Shown here one piece after another: positions 12,265 through 20,561 of a DNA stretch of 64,000 nucleotides; the stretch's first letter is position 1; each line of letters starts with the position of its first letter. The DNA comes from Rhizobium sp. 18055 (lineage in GTDB: Bacteria > Pseudomonadota > Alphaproteobacteria > Rhizobiales > Rhizobiaceae): positions 124,001 to 188,000 of the forward strand of contig NZ_CACSKD010000006.1 of assembly GCF_902706285.1 (NCBI RefSeq), given 5' to 3'. A program made the translations under genes and the position numbers. The notes under the pieces are model-generated. The model was not told where the DNA came from, ran no database searches, and saw only the letters and a program-made list of their open reading frames with translations.

Positions 12265-13540
12265 TATCGTTGTGCAAAGCCCTGACATTGACGCGCTGAT
12301 GAATGACATCGGCCGCAAAGCCAAGGCTGCCGCGCGACCGTTGGGCTTTGCTTCGACAGATGCCAAGAATGCCGCTCTCAACGCCATGGCCGATGCCATT
12401 ATGGCCGACAAGGCTCTGATCCTCTCTGAAAATGCCAAGGACCTGAAAGACGCGGCTGGTGGCGATATGCTCGCTTCGTTCGTCGATCGGCTGACGCTGA
12501 CCGACAAGCGCATCATCGAGATGGCAGAGGGTATTCGGGCGATTGCCGCTTTGAAGGATCCTGTCGGCGAAGTCATCAGTGCCTGGGACCGGCCGAACGG
12601 CCTGCAGATCGAGCGCGTGCGCACGCCGCTTGGCGTCATCGGGGTTATTTTCGAAAGCCGCCCGAATGTAACGGCGGATGCCGGCGCGTTGTGCGTGAAG
12701 GCCGGTAACGCCGTCATTCTGCGCTGCGGCTCGGATTCGCGCCGTTCATCGCAGGCTATCCATCAGTGCATGGTGCGCGGTTTGAAGGCTGCCGGGCTTC
12801 CAGAGCATGCTATCCAGCTTGTGCCGACGACCGATCGTGCGGCTGTCGGCGCCATGCTGCGTGGGCTTGAGGGCTCGATCGACGTGATCATTCCGCGCGG
12901 TGGCAAGAGCCTGGTGGCGCGCGTGCAGAACGAGGCCCGGGTGCCGGTGTTTGCGCATCTCGAGGGGCTTTGCCACATCTATGTCGATGCGTCTGCCGAT
13001 CTCGACATGGCCAGGCAGATCGTGGTCAACGCCAAGATGCGGCGCACCGGTATCTGCGGTGCCGTCGAGACCATTCTGGTCGACAGCGCTGTGCGTGACA
13101 CCCATCTCATTCCGCTGCTCGAGGTTCTCTCGGATGCCGGCTGCGAGGTACGCGGATCGTCGACCGTCGTGACGGCCGCACCGGGCACCAAGCCTGCGAC
13201 CGAAGAGGACTGGTCGACCGAGTATCTCGACGCGATCGTCTCGGTTGCCGTCGTCGATGGTATCTCTGGCGCGATCGAGCACATCCAGAAATATTCGTCG
13301 AACCATACCGAAGCGGTGATTGCCGAAGATCCGGCTGTTGTTCAGCGCTTCTTTACCGAAGTCGATTCGGCCATCCTGCTGCACAATGCCTCGACACAGT
13401 TTGCCGATGGCGGCGAATTCGGCATGGGTGCGGAGATCGGTATAGCCACCGGTAAGATGCATGCCCGCGGCCCTGTTGGCGTCGAACAACTGACCTCGTT
13501 CAAATACCGGGTGCATGGCACCGGACAAATCCGGACCTAG
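12257..13540 (+). CDS. proA: gamma-glutamyl phosphate reductase
   Basis: 427-aa NADPH-dependent aldehyde dehydrogenase-fold enzyme making glutamate-5-semialdehyde from the ProB product. Recognisable segments: [42 protein letters not shown] with the catalytic cysteine, [12 protein letters not shown] and [20 protein letters not shown]. Coupled to proB by an 8-bp overlap, and the next gene nadD starts inside its end. Confidence 0.97.
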
Positions 13541-14165
13541 CGTGATCAACGACGAATTAGACCGACACTATCTTCGCATGCCGCATGCAGAGCGGGGCAT
13601 GGTGGTCGGTCTTTTCGGCGGCTCGTTCAATCCGCCGCACCAGGGGCATGCGCTGGTCGCCGAGATTGCGATCAAGCGGCTGGCCCTCGATCAGCTCTGG
13701 TGGATGGTGACGCCCGGCAATCCCTTGAAGGATCGCAGCCAGTTGCTGCCGCTTTCCGAGCGGGTGGCGCTTAGCGAACGGCTTGCCAAGCATCCGGCGA
13801 TCAAGGTGACCGCCTTCGAAAAGGATTTCGCTACCAGCTACACCGCCCACACGCTGGCGCGGGTCAAGGCCTGCAATCCGCATGTGCATTTCATCTGGAT
13901 CATGGGTGCCGATAGTCTCAAGACGTTTCATCGCTGGCAGAAATGGCAGGATATTGCCCGGATGTTCCCGATCGCCATCATCGACCGGCCGGGCGCAACG
14001 CTGTCGTTTCTGTCGTCGAAGATGACGAAGACATTCGATTTTGCCCGCATCGACGAGGATGATTCACGGGCACTGTGGAAGAAGTCGGCGCCGGCCTGGA
14101 CATTCATTCATGGCCCGCGATCGCGCCTGAGTTCGTCGGCGATCCGCGCCAAGAACGGCGCCTGA
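13515..14165 (+). CDS. nadD: nicotinate-mononucleotide adenylyltransferase
   Basis: Makes deamido-NAD from nicotinate mononucleotide and [17 protein letters not shown] carries the nucleotidyltransferase HxGH-type motif, IMGADSL is the substrate loop and SSSAIRAK the ISSTxIR-like motif near the end. Three starts are possible: ATG 13515 (overlaps proA by 26 bp), GTG 13542 and ATG 13578. The catalytic fold begins only at about 13587, so the N-terminal 20 residues are uncertain. In many Rhizobiales nadD is followed by rsfS; here an sRNA and the mod genes intervene. Confidence 0.93.
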   Translation: MAPDKSGPSVINDELDRHYLRMPHAERGMVVGLFGGSFNPPHQGHALVAEIAIKRLALDQLWWMVTPGNPLKDRSQLLPLSERVALSERLAKHPAIKVTAFEKDFATSYTAHTLARVKACNPHVHFIWIMGADSLKTFHRWQKWQDIARMFPIAIIDRPGATLSFLSSKMTKTFDFARIDEDDSRALWKKSAPAWTFIHGPRSRLSSSAIRAKNGA

Positions 14166-14186
14166 GCAGCAATTATCCAAAGCCTG

Positions 14187-14305
14187 AAAATGAAAAGCCC
14201 GACGGGGGAGGATCCGTCGGGCTTAAAACTTGACCGACAACTGGGAGGAGGAGTGTTGCCGATCCGTATCGAACGGCTTTGGGAGGAGGAGATCACCGTT
14301 CGATG
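14187..14305 (-). ncRNA. alpha-r14 family trans-acting small RNA (NfeR1-like) with repeated anti-Shine-Dalgarno loops
   Basis: The minus strand folds into three consecutive hairpins. Hairpin 1 has stem ATCGAACGG/CCGTTCGAT (14296-14304 with 14268-14276). Hairpin 2 has a 7-bp stem (14255-14261 with 14235-14241) containing a G-U pair that works only on the minus-strand RNA. Hairpin 3 is an 11-bp Rho-independent terminator (14214-14224 with 14195-14205) followed by CTTTTCATTTT. The loops of hairpins 1 and 2 present the identical 11-mer CTCCTCCTCCC, and the terminator loop ends CCTCCC. Three stem-loops of about 120 nt displaying CCUCCUCCC are the hallmark of the rhizobial alpha-r14 sRNAs, which bind ribosome-binding sites of mRNAs for transport and metabolism genes. 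The 5' end is approximate; no convincing promoter was identified. Confidence 0.83.
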
Positions 14306-14432
14306 AGTTTGTTGTAAGCCAATCGTCGCAAAACGAAAGCGAATTTGGTGCATTGCAGCAATGCATTTCGAGCATGTGTTTTAATGTCGCACCTTCAACG
14401 GTGCTTATTTTCTTGGCAATCTCCAGTCAGGC

Positions 14433-14473
14433 AAAACCAAAATCCGGCTTTTCAGCCTTAAGGCCGGGGTTTT
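14433..14473. other. imperfect hairpin in the nadD-modA gap
   Basis: AAAACC (14433-14438) pairs with GGTTTT (14468-14473) and CCGGC (14444-14448) with GCCGG (14463-14467), with a 5-nt bulge between. It may be a terminator in either direction. Apart from this and the candidate operator nearer modA, I see no feature between 14306 and 14611; a 91-codon frame at 14230-14505 has no coding character. Confidence 0.35.
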
Positions 14474-14611
14474 CATCGCGAGCTATCTGGTGTGCCGCCG
14501 CTTGATCCTGGATCGCGCCGTGCATTTTCCGGTGTGGATGCTGCGAATTGCGCGCGGCTATTGGCGTTGTGTTCGGAGGAATATAGCGCTGGCCAATTCC
14601 TGTATTCCATT

Positions 14612-14627
14612 ATATCCCTGCGGATAT
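14612..14627 (+). promoter_or_regulatory. palindrome ATATCC-N4-GGATAT upstream of modA, candidate ModE operator
   Basis: A perfect 6-bp inverted repeat with 4-bp spacer located 22-38 bp before the modA start, overlapping a TTATAT-like -10 region. Molybdate-responsive ModE repressors bind AT-rich palindromes in this position, and a ModE-like gene lies at the end of the cluster. The match to a specific Mo-box consensus cannot be verified here. Confidence 0.45.
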
Positions 14628-14649
14628 CTCGAAGTGTTGGGGAAGTGAT

Positions 14650-15435
14650 ATGCATAGCCGTCGCCAGTGGGTGAAATTCGCAGCCGTCGCGGTCTCCGCG
14701 CTCTGGCTTGGCGCAACGGCGGGCACAGCCGTCGCTGCCGAAAAGGTCACGATCTTCGCAGCTGCCAGCATGAAGAATGCGCTCGATGCAGCCAATGCCG
14801 CATGGGCCAAGGAGAGCGGCAAGGAAACGGTCGTTTCCTACGCTGCCAGTTCTGCCCTTGCGAAGCAGATCGAGGGTGGCGCGCCGGCTGATGTCTTCAT
14901 CTCGGCCGATCTCGACTGGATGGATTATCTCGCCAAGAAAAACCTGATCAAGGCGGATACCCGCGTCAACCTGCTCGGCAACAGCATCGTGCTGGTCGCT
15001 GAGAAGGACAAGGTCAAGCCTGTCGAGATCAAGCAGGGCTTTGACCTGTCTGGCCTGCTCGGCGACGGCAAGCTGGCGATGGGCGAAGTGAAGTCGGTGC
15101 CTGCCGGCAAGTACGGCAAGGCAGCGCTTGAGAAACTCGGTGTCTGGTCTTCCGTCGAAGGCAAGGTTGCCGGCGCGGAAAGCGTTCGCGCAGCACTCGC
15201 GCTCGTGTCCCGCGGCGAGGCGCCTTTCGGTATCGTCTACAAGACCGATGTGACGGCTGATCCAGGCGTTGCGATCGCCGGCATCTTCCCTGCCGATTCG
15301 CACCCGCCGATCACCTATCCGATCGCTGCTCTCTCCGAGAGCAAGAATGCCGATACTGTTGCCTATTTGGACTTCCTGAAGTCAGATAAGGCCGCACATT
15401 TCTTCACCGAACAGGGTTTCACTGTTCTCAAGTGA
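14650..15435 (+). CDS. modA: molybdate ABC transporter, periplasmic substrate-binding protein
   Basis: 261-aa periplasmic protein that binds molybdate (or tungstate) and delivers it to ModBC. A signal peptide of about 29 residues (MHSRRQWVKFAAVAVSALW, ending near AVAA) is followed by VTIFAAASMKNALDA, the ModA oxyanion-binding start, then APADVFISADLDWMDYL and GEAPFGIVYKTD. A GGGGAAG purine run precedes the ATG. First gene of modABC. A terminator-like hairpin follows 46 bp after the stop. Confidence 0.95.
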   Translation: MHSRRQWVKFAAVAVSALWLGATAGTAVAAEKVTIFAAASMKNALDAANAAWAKESGKETVVSYAASSALAKQIEGGAPADVFISADLDWMDYLAKKNLIKADTRVNLLGNSIVLVAEKDKVKPVEIKQGFDLSGLLGDGKLAMGEVKSVPAGKYGKAALEKLGVWSSVEGKVAGAESVRAALALVSRGEAPFGIVYKTDVTADPGVAIAGIFPADSHPPITYPIAALSESKNADTVAYLDFLKSDKAAHFFTEQGFTVLK

Positions 15436-15480
15436 ATGGAGCCCTGACATGATTGCGGATTTATACGCAGCCACCTAGCC

Positions 15481-15514
15481 TGAAGGCCCGCCCCGGTGGG
15501 CCTTCATTACTTTT
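15481..15514 (+). terminator. hairpin terminator/attenuator between modA and modB
   Basis: Perfect 9-bp stem TGAAGGCCC/GGGCCTTCA (15481-15489 with 15498-15506), 8-nt loop, then TTACTTTT. Its position inside the operon suggests partial termination so that more binding protein than permease is made, or 3'-end stabilisation of the modA message. Confidence 0.75.
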
Positions 15515-15530
15515 CAGGGGACGTCTGGAT

Positions 15531-16232
15531 TTGGAAGCAGTTGGCCTGAGCAGTGACGAATGGACGGCGATTTTGCTCAGCCTGCGCGTTTCCGTCGTCG
15601 CAATGCTGGTGAGCCTTCCTTTCGGGATCGGCGTTGCTCTGCTTTTGGCGCGCGGTCGGTTCTGGGGAAAATCCATCCTGAACGGTATCGTTCACATGCC
15701 GTTGATCCTGCCGCCTGTCGTTACGGGCTTCATTCTTCTGGTTCTCTTCGGCCGCCGCGGCGTCATCGGCAGCTTTCTCGATCAGCATTTCGGCATCGTC
15801 TTCTCGTTCCGCTGGACCGGTGCGGCCCTTGCCTGCGGCGTGATGGCCTTCCCATTGATGGTTCGAAGCATCAGGCTTTCCATAGAGGCCATTGATCGCA
15901 AGCTGGAAGAAGCCGCCAGCACGCTTGGTGCGAGCCCGTTTTGGGTCTTCCTCACCGTGACGCTGCCTTTGACCTTGCCCGGCATCATCGCCGGCATGAT
16001 CCTGGCCTTTGCCAAGGCTATGGGCGAGTTCGGGGCGACGATCACATTCGTTTCCAATATCCCCGGTGAAACACAGACGCTGTCCGCCGCCATCTATTCC
16101 TTCACGCAGGTGCCGGGTGGCGATGCAGGCGCGTTGCGGCTGACGCTGGTGGCTGTCGTCATCTCCATGGCAGCGCTGTTCGCTTCGGAGTTTCTGTCGC
16201 GCATGGTGGGCAGAAGGATCGATCCGCAATGA
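15531..16232 (+). CDS. modB: molybdate ABC transporter permease (TTG start)
   Basis: 233-aa inner-membrane permease. Five to six hydrophobic helices are visible, and the cytoplasmic EAA loop reads [21 protein letters not shown], followed by [16 protein letters not shown], typical of ModB/CysT permeases. The family normally begins at the [11 protein letters not shown] helix; the TTG at 15531 preceded by AGGGGA (15516-15521) gives the usual length. The longer open frame from 15453 would translate straight through the intergenic hairpin and is not favoured. It overlaps modC by 4 bp. Confidence 0.93.
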   Translation: MEAVGLSSDEWTAILLSLRVSVVAMLVSLPFGIGVALLLARGRFWGKSILNGIVHMPLILPPVVTGFILLVLFGRRGVIGSFLDQHFGIVFSFRWTGAALACGVMAFPLMVRSIRLSIEAIDRKLEEAASTLGASPFWVFLTVTLPLTLPGIIAGMILAFAKAMGEFGATITFVSNIPGETQTLSAAIYSFTQVPGGDAGALRLTLVAVVISMAALFASEFLSRMVGRRIDPQ

Positions 16233-17296
16233 CGCTGGTGGTGGAAGCAAAGCACCGGTTCGACGGGTTCTCGCTTGATGCGGGGTTCACTTCCGAGCGC
16301 GGGATCACGGCGCTGTTCGGTCGTTCGGGTTCGGGCAAGACGTCGATGATCCGGATGATCGCCGGTCTGACGCGGCCGGACGAGGGGCGGATTGCTCTCG
16401 ATGGCGAGGTGCTCACCGATACCGTCAAGCGGATCTTCGTGGCCAAGCATCGGCGTCGGTTCGGCTATGTGTTCCAGGAGGCGCGGCTTTTCCCGCATCT
16501 GAGCGTTTGGCAGAACCTGACCTATGGCCGCTGGTTCGCACCGAAGGGTGTCCCCGGCGAAAGCCTGGAGCGGATCGTCGATCTGCTCGACATCGAAAGA
16601 CTGCTCGCGCGCAGCCCCCAGAACCTGTCCGGCGGGGAGAAGCAGCGCGTGGCGATCGGCCGTGCGTTGCTGTCATCGCCACGTCTGCTGTTGATGGACG
16701 AGCCGCTTGCCGCACTCGACGAGGCCCGCAAGGCCGAGGTCATGCCGTTCCTGGAGCGTCTGCGCGACGAGATGGATATTCCGATCGTCTATGTCAGCCA
16801 TTCGGTGACGGAAGTGGCGCGCCTCGCGGATCAGGTGGTGGTCATGCAGGATGGACGAGTGAAGGCTGTTGGGTCGGCAACCTCTGTTCTCAGCCTTCCC
16901 GTCGCGTCGCTGGATCGGCGGGAGGCGGGCGCCCTGCTGCAGGGGCAGGTGGAGAGCGTCGATGCAAAGCATCGGCTGGCCACCATAGCGTTGGCGGCCA
17001 CGCGGCTCTATGTGCCGGAAGCGGGCCTGAAGCCCGGCAAGAAGGTTCGCGTTCGCATTCCGTCTCGCGACGTGATGCTGGCAACGAAGAGGCCGGAGGG
17101 TTTGAGCGCGCTGAACGTGCTCGAAGGGGTAATCCAGGCAATGACCGGTTCGGACGACGCAACCGTCGATGTTGCCGTCAACTGCGGTGGAGACGTGATC
17201 CTGTCACGGATCACGAGCTTTTCGGCGGAGCGGATGGGACTGGAACCGGGGATGCCAGTCTTTGCCATCGTCAAGACGGTTGCACTGGACTCCTGA
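16229..17296 (+). CDS. modC: molybdate ABC transporter ATP-binding protein
   Basis: 355-aa ATPase. Walker [10 protein letters not shown]-loop [10 protein letters not shown], signature [16 protein letters not shown], Walker [13 protein letters not shown], and H-loop YVSHSVTEV are all intact. The last 70 residues ([11 protein letters not shown] onward) form a Mop/TOBE molybdate-binding domain, which confirms molybdate rather than sulfate specificity. Start ATGA overlaps the modB stop. Ends 18 bp from the convergent ModE-like gene. Confidence 0.95.
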   Translation: MTLVVEAKHRFDGFSLDAGFTSERGITALFGRSGSGKTSMIRMIAGLTRPDEGRIALDGEVLTDTVKRIFVAKHRRRFGYVFQEARLFPHLSVWQNLTYGRWFAPKGVPGESLERIVDLLDIERLLARSPQNLSGGEKQRVAIGRALLSSPRLLLMDEPLAALDEARKAEVMPFLERLRDEMDIPIVYVSHSVTEVARLADQVVVMQDGRVKAVGSATSVLSLPVASLDRREAGALLQGQVESVDAKHRLATIALAATRLYVPEAGLKPGKKVRVRIPSRDVMLATKRPEGLSALNVLEGVIQAMTGSDDATVDVAVNCGGDVILSRITSFSAERMGLEPGMPVFAIVKTVALDS

Positions 17297-17314
17297 CCAA
17301 TCGTTTCCATGCCT

Positions 17315-17674
17315 TCAGGCCAGACGGTTGGCCTCAAGCCAGGCGAGGTCGTCTGCAAGTGTCACACGGATCGTCTGTTCCATCTGCCGGAAGCGCATCA
17401 GCAACTCCTCGCCGAACTCCGTCAGGGCGGCGCCGCCACCCTTCTGCCCGCCGCGCTGTGATTCGACGACGGGCTGCCTGAACATCCGGTTCATCTCGCT
17501 GACGAGCAGCCATGCGCGCCGGTAAGACATGTCCATGGCCCGTCCGCCGGCCGAGATGGAGCCGGTCTCCCTGATGTGCTCCAGCAATTCCATCTTGCCG
17601 TGCCCAAGACGATCGTCATCCGGGAAACTGATGCGGAGTATCGGAACGAGCGTGCATTCTGAGGCGTTTTTCAT
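17315..17674 (-). CDS. ModE-type winged-helix regulator lacking the molybdate-binding domain
   Basis: 119-aa DNA-binding protein: a LysR-type winged helix-turn-helix with LGHGKMELLEHIRETGSISA, MDMSYRRAWLLVSEMNR and VESQRGGQKGGGAALT, the exact layout of the ModE N-terminal domain. The Mop/TOBE effector domains of full-length ModE (about 260 aa) are absent, so molybdate sensing must occur otherwise or the protein acts constitutively. The start is uncertain: ATG at 17674 is preferred over an upstream GTG at 17689, neither with a clear ribosome site. Convergent with modABC, which it probably regulates. Confidence 0.85.
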   Translation of the reverse strand: MKNASECTLVPILRISFPDDDRLGHGKMELLEHIRETGSISAGGRAMDMSYRRAWLLVSEMNRMFRQPVVESQRGGQKGGGAALTEFGEELLMRFRQMEQTIRVTLADDLAWLEANRLA

Positions 17675-17816
17675 ATGCAATCTTTGCACTTAGGACGAAG
17701 CATCACTTTACGCAGGGTGGCGGCAACTGTACACAGCCGGCTGGATGCACCCAAGGCAGAGCCATTCCTTGCTGCCGCGCCAAATCCGGCATTCATGCTT
17801 TGTGATCATGGGCGTC

Positions 17817-17846
17817 TTGAAACATTAATGGTTCGGTGCCTATCTT
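17817..17846 (+). promoter_or_regulatory. predicted promoter of rsfS
   Basis: TTGAAA at 17817-17822, 18-bp spacer, TATCTT at 17841-17846. Transcription would start near 17853, which excludes the GTG at 17836 and the ATG at 17851 as translation starts of rsfS. Confidence 0.5.
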
Positions 17847-17910
17847 AACTATGATCTGGTTCGCCAGATCAGTGATGTGCATGCTTTGTCATTCCGAGAA
17901 AGGGAAAGCA

Positions 17911-18321
17911 CTGACAACAGTACACGCCAAGGGAAACACGAAAGTCGTTGTCCCAAAGAGCCTGGAACGTGGCGACGATGCCGCTGCCCGCGCCCTGCAC
18001 GCCGTCCTCGTCAGCCTCGAGGACTCCAAAGCTGAAGATATCGTTTCTATCGACATTGCCGGAAAATCGGCGCTCGGAGACTTCATGGTTGTCGTCTCGG
18101 GCCGTTCGAGCAGGCATGTCATGGCGATTGCCGATCACCTGCTGACGGACCTGAAGGACGAGGGCTACGGTTCTGCCCGCGTCGAGGGTCAGGAAGCCGG
18201 AGACTGGATCCTGATCGATACCGGCGATATCATCGTGCACGTTTTCCGTCCCGAAATTCGCGAGTTCTACAACATCGAAAAGATGTGGGCGGCTCCGGAT
18301 ATGGACGAGACGCTGCACTGA
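17911..18321 (+). CDS. rsfS: ribosome silencing factor RsfS
   Basis: Binds L14 and blocks subunit joining when nutrients are short. The core DIVSIDIAGKSALGDFMVVVSGRS, then GQEAGDWILIDTGDIIVHVF and REFYNIEKMW are diagnostic of RsfS/Iojap. The open frame reaches back to 17836, but no ATG has a ribosome site. The family-typical N-terminus TTVHAKG begins at a CTG (17911) preceded by AAAGGG, so a CTG start (136 aa) is proposed; ATG at 17875 or 17881 is the alternative. Followed by rlmH as in most Rhizobiales. Confidence 0.9.
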   Translation: MTTVHAKGNTKVVVPKSLERGDDAAARALHAVLVSLEDSKAEDIVSIDIAGKSALGDFMVVVSGRSSRHVMAIADHLLTDLKDEGYGSARVEGQEAGDWILIDTGDIIVHVFRPEIREFYNIEKMWAAPDMDETLH

Positions 18322-18423
18322 CCGGTCGTCTGGACGCTACGTCCAGCGCCTGATAGATGGCAATTGATTGGGCCGGAGGGACCATAACCCGGCCCGCGCC
18401 ATATTTTGTGCCGCGACATTCTT

Positions 18424-18474
18424 GGCAGCAGGAGGGGCCTGGCAGCAAGAGGGGCCTGGCAGCAGGACTTGCCT
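18424..18474 (+). repeat. three 17-bp tandem repeats before rlmH
   Basis: Units at 18424-18440, 18441-18457 and 18458-18474 share GGCAGCA(G/A)GA..(G/T)GCCT; the first two differ at one base and the third at three. A fourth degenerate unit may follow near 18485. They lie in the rsfS-rlmH leader and each contains a purine-rich GGAGGGG-like core. Function unknown; copy number probably varies between strains. Confidence 0.85.
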
Positions 18475-18508
18475 GATTGTAGGCTGGCCTGAGAGCAGGA
18501 GTGGATAG

Positions 18509-18991
18509 ATGCGCATTGGTCTTTTTGCCGTGGGGCGGCTCAAATCCGGCCCGGAGAAGGATCTTGCGGCGCGCTATTTCGATCGTTTTGCCAAGGCCGG
18601 CCCGGCGATTGGCCTCGAATTCTCCCGTGTTGCCGAAGTTGCCGAAAGCCGTGCCTCGAACGCGGATACCCGCAAGCGCGAGGAAGCGGCGATGCTGCAG
18701 AAGTCGTTGGCGGACGGAAGCATTCTCATTCTTCTGGACGAGCGCGGCAAAGCGCTCGACAGCGAAGGCTTTGCCAATCTTCTCGGCAATTATCGCGACC
18801 AGGGCAAACGCGACCTGACGATTGCAATCGGCGGTGCCGATGGGCTTGATCCGGCGCTTTACGATCGCGCCGATGCGACGCTCTGCCTTGGGAAGATGAC
18901 CTGGCCGCACCAGCTTGTCCGTACACTGATCGCAGAGCAGCTCTATCGTGCCGTGACCATTCTGTCCGGGCATCCCTATCACCGTGTCTGA
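18509..18991 (+). CDS. rlmH: 23S rRNA (pseudouridine1915-N3)-methyltransferase RlmH
   Basis: 160-aa SPOUT-family methyltransferase modifying helix 69 of 23S rRNA. MRIGLFAVGRLKSGPEKDL starts the fold; LLDERGKALDSEGFA and IAIGGADGLDPALYDRA form the SAM-binding knot, and the C-terminus LIAEQLYRAVTILSGHPYH is the conserved RlmH tail (usually ending PYHR). Length is normal. A GAGCAGGAG ribosome site ends at 18501. Preceded by the 17-bp repeat tract. Confidence 0.96.
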   Translation: MRIGLFAVGRLKSGPEKDLAARYFDRFAKAGPAIGLEFSRVAEVAESRASNADTRKREEAAMLQKSLADGSILILLDERGKALDSEGFANLLGNYRDQGKRDLTIAIGGADGLDPALYDRADATLCLGKMTWPHQLVRTLIAEQLYRAVTILSGHPYHRV

Positions 18992-19112
18992 GCGGTCACG
19001 ATCATTCACGCAGGTGTGTCTTGCGCGATTGGTCACAGACGCCCGATCTTTCTGGCAAAGACGGTCAAATCAGCTTAATCTCGGTCTGGTTTAAGAGGAT
19101 TTCCCAACCGGC

Positions 19113-20561
19113 ATGCCGAGATCTGCATCCAAGCAAAACTATGTGATCGTCTCGGTTGCCGTCGCTGCCGTTTGCGTGTCGATTGTCGGCCTATCCGGTC
19201 GGGTTCCCGCCCTGGCGCAGGAGCAGCCGCAGATGGACCGGGCGACGCCCCCGGCCGGCGCTTCGGCGCCTGCCGTGGCGACTGTCGAGCAAGTTGCACC
19301 CGATCCAGCGGTCGAACTGGAAAAGAAACGCGACGAGACGCGGACCGAGCTCGAAGCGTTGTCAAAGACGATCAATCTGTCTTCGGACAAGGTCGCAAAC
19401 CTGCAGAAGAGCATTGACGATCTGGACAAGAGCACCAGCAGCGTGCGGCAGGCGCTGATCGATTCTGCGGCGCGGCGCAAGGCGCTGGAAAAGCAGATAT
19501 TGGAGAGCGAGAAGAAGCTTGCCGAGCTTGGCGTGAAGGAGGATGCGGTTCGCCGCTCCCTGCACGAGCGTCGCGGCTTGCTTGCAGAGGTGCTTGCGGC
19601 GCTACAGCGAATGGGCCGCAATCCGCCGCCGGCTCTGCTGGTGACGCCTGACGATGCGCTGGCTTCCGTTCGTAGTGCCATTCTGCTCGGCGCCGTTGTT
19701 CCCGGCATCCGCAAGGAGACCGACAAGCTTGCCGCCGATCTCGGCAATCTGGCGTCGCTTCAGACCGCCAGCGCTGCCGAGAAAGCCAGCCTGACGGGGA
19801 CGATGACGAACAGCCTTGAGGAAGAGCGGCGGATGGATCTGCTGCTCGCCGAGAACGACAAGTTGAGCCGCAGCAACACCGCGGAGCTTAGCGCCGAAAA
19901 GCAGCGTTCAGAGGAGCTTGCCGGCAAGGCCACAAGCCTTGAGAGCCTTGTGGCATCGATGGAAACGGAGATTTCGTCCGTGCGCCAAGCGGCTGCAGCT
20001 GCGCGATTGGCCGAGCAAAACCGGAGGCTCCTGACCGACGAGCAACGTGCCCAGGCCAACGCTCTGGCCGAGAGTGGGGTGCCTGATAAAAACCGTATTG
20101 CGCCCGCATATCCGTTCGGAGATTTGAAGGCCAAGCTGGAGTTGCCGGTGGCCGGCGATATCCTTCGCCAGTTCGGCGATGCCGATGGAACCGGGCACGA
20201 GGCCATGGGAATGACACTTGCGACCAATCCGGAAACGGTGGTCACTGCGCCCGCTGACGGGCTTGTCGTCTATGCCGGTGCATTTCGCAGTTATGGCCAG
20301 ATGATTATCCTTGATGCCGGCGATGGATACCACCTCGTTCTCTCCGGAATGGAGACGATGAACGCGCGGCAGGGCAAGTTTGTTTTTGCCGGCGAACCGC
20401 TTGCGGTGATGGGTGCGAAAAGAGTGGCGAGTGCGACAGCATTGGCGCTGGAAACAAACCGACCAACGCTTTACATTGAATTTCGAAAAGACGGAAAGCC
20501 GGTCGATTCCCGACCATGGTGGACCGCCAAAGACACCGGAAAGGCACGCAATGATTCGTAG
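19113..20561 (+). CDS. EnvC-like murein hydrolase activator (degenerate M23 domain)
   Basis: 482-aa exported protein. A signal peptide of roughly 35 residues ends near ALAQE. Residues about 65-290 form long coiled coils (ELEKKRDETRTELEALSK onward), and the C-terminal 130 residues form a LytM/M23 domain (PVAGDILRQFGDADGTGHEA onward). The zinc ligands of active M23 peptidases are not evident: the HxH position reads YHLVLSG. This resembles EnvC, which activates amidases at the septum without cutting peptidoglycan itself. It overlaps ctpA by 11 bp, a conserved pairing in Alphaproteobacteria. Confidence 0.87.
   Translation: MPRSASKQNYVIVSVAVAAVCVSIVGLSGRVPALAQEQPQMDRATPPAGASAPAVATVEQVAPDPAVELEKKRDETRTELEALSKTINLSSDKVANLQKSIDDLDKSTSSVRQALIDSAARRKALEKQILESEKKLAELGVKEDAVRRSLHERRGLLAEVLAALQRMGRNPPPALLVTPDDALASVRSAILLGAVVPGIRKETDKLAADLGNLASLQTASAAEKASLTGTMTNSLEEERRMDLLLAENDKLSRSNTAELSAEKQRSEELAGKATSLESLVASMETEISSVRQAAAAARLAEQNRRLLTDEQRAQANALAESGVPDKNRIAPAYPFGDLKAKLELPVAGDILRQFGDADGTGHEAMGMTLATNPETVVTAPADGLVVYAGAFRSYGQMIILDAGDGYHLVLSGMETMNARQGKFVFAGEPLAVMGAKRVASATALALETNRPTLYIEFRKDGKPVDSRPWWTAKDTGKARNDS

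Noticed and set aside
14230..14505. 91-codon plus-strand frame between nadD and modA
   Set aside because: It runs through the antisense of the sRNA and shows no codon bias, ribosome site or family resemblance.
15453..15530. N-terminal extension of modB
   Set aside because: It would translate the intergenic hairpin and adds residues foreign to ModB; TTG 15531 is better supported.
18424..18474. possible CRISPR-like array
   Set aside because: The 17-bp units are directly adjacent without spacers, and no cas genes are present.
19113..20561. active M23 endopeptidase
   Set aside because: The expected zinc ligands are not visible; the protein matches non-catalytic EnvC activators better.
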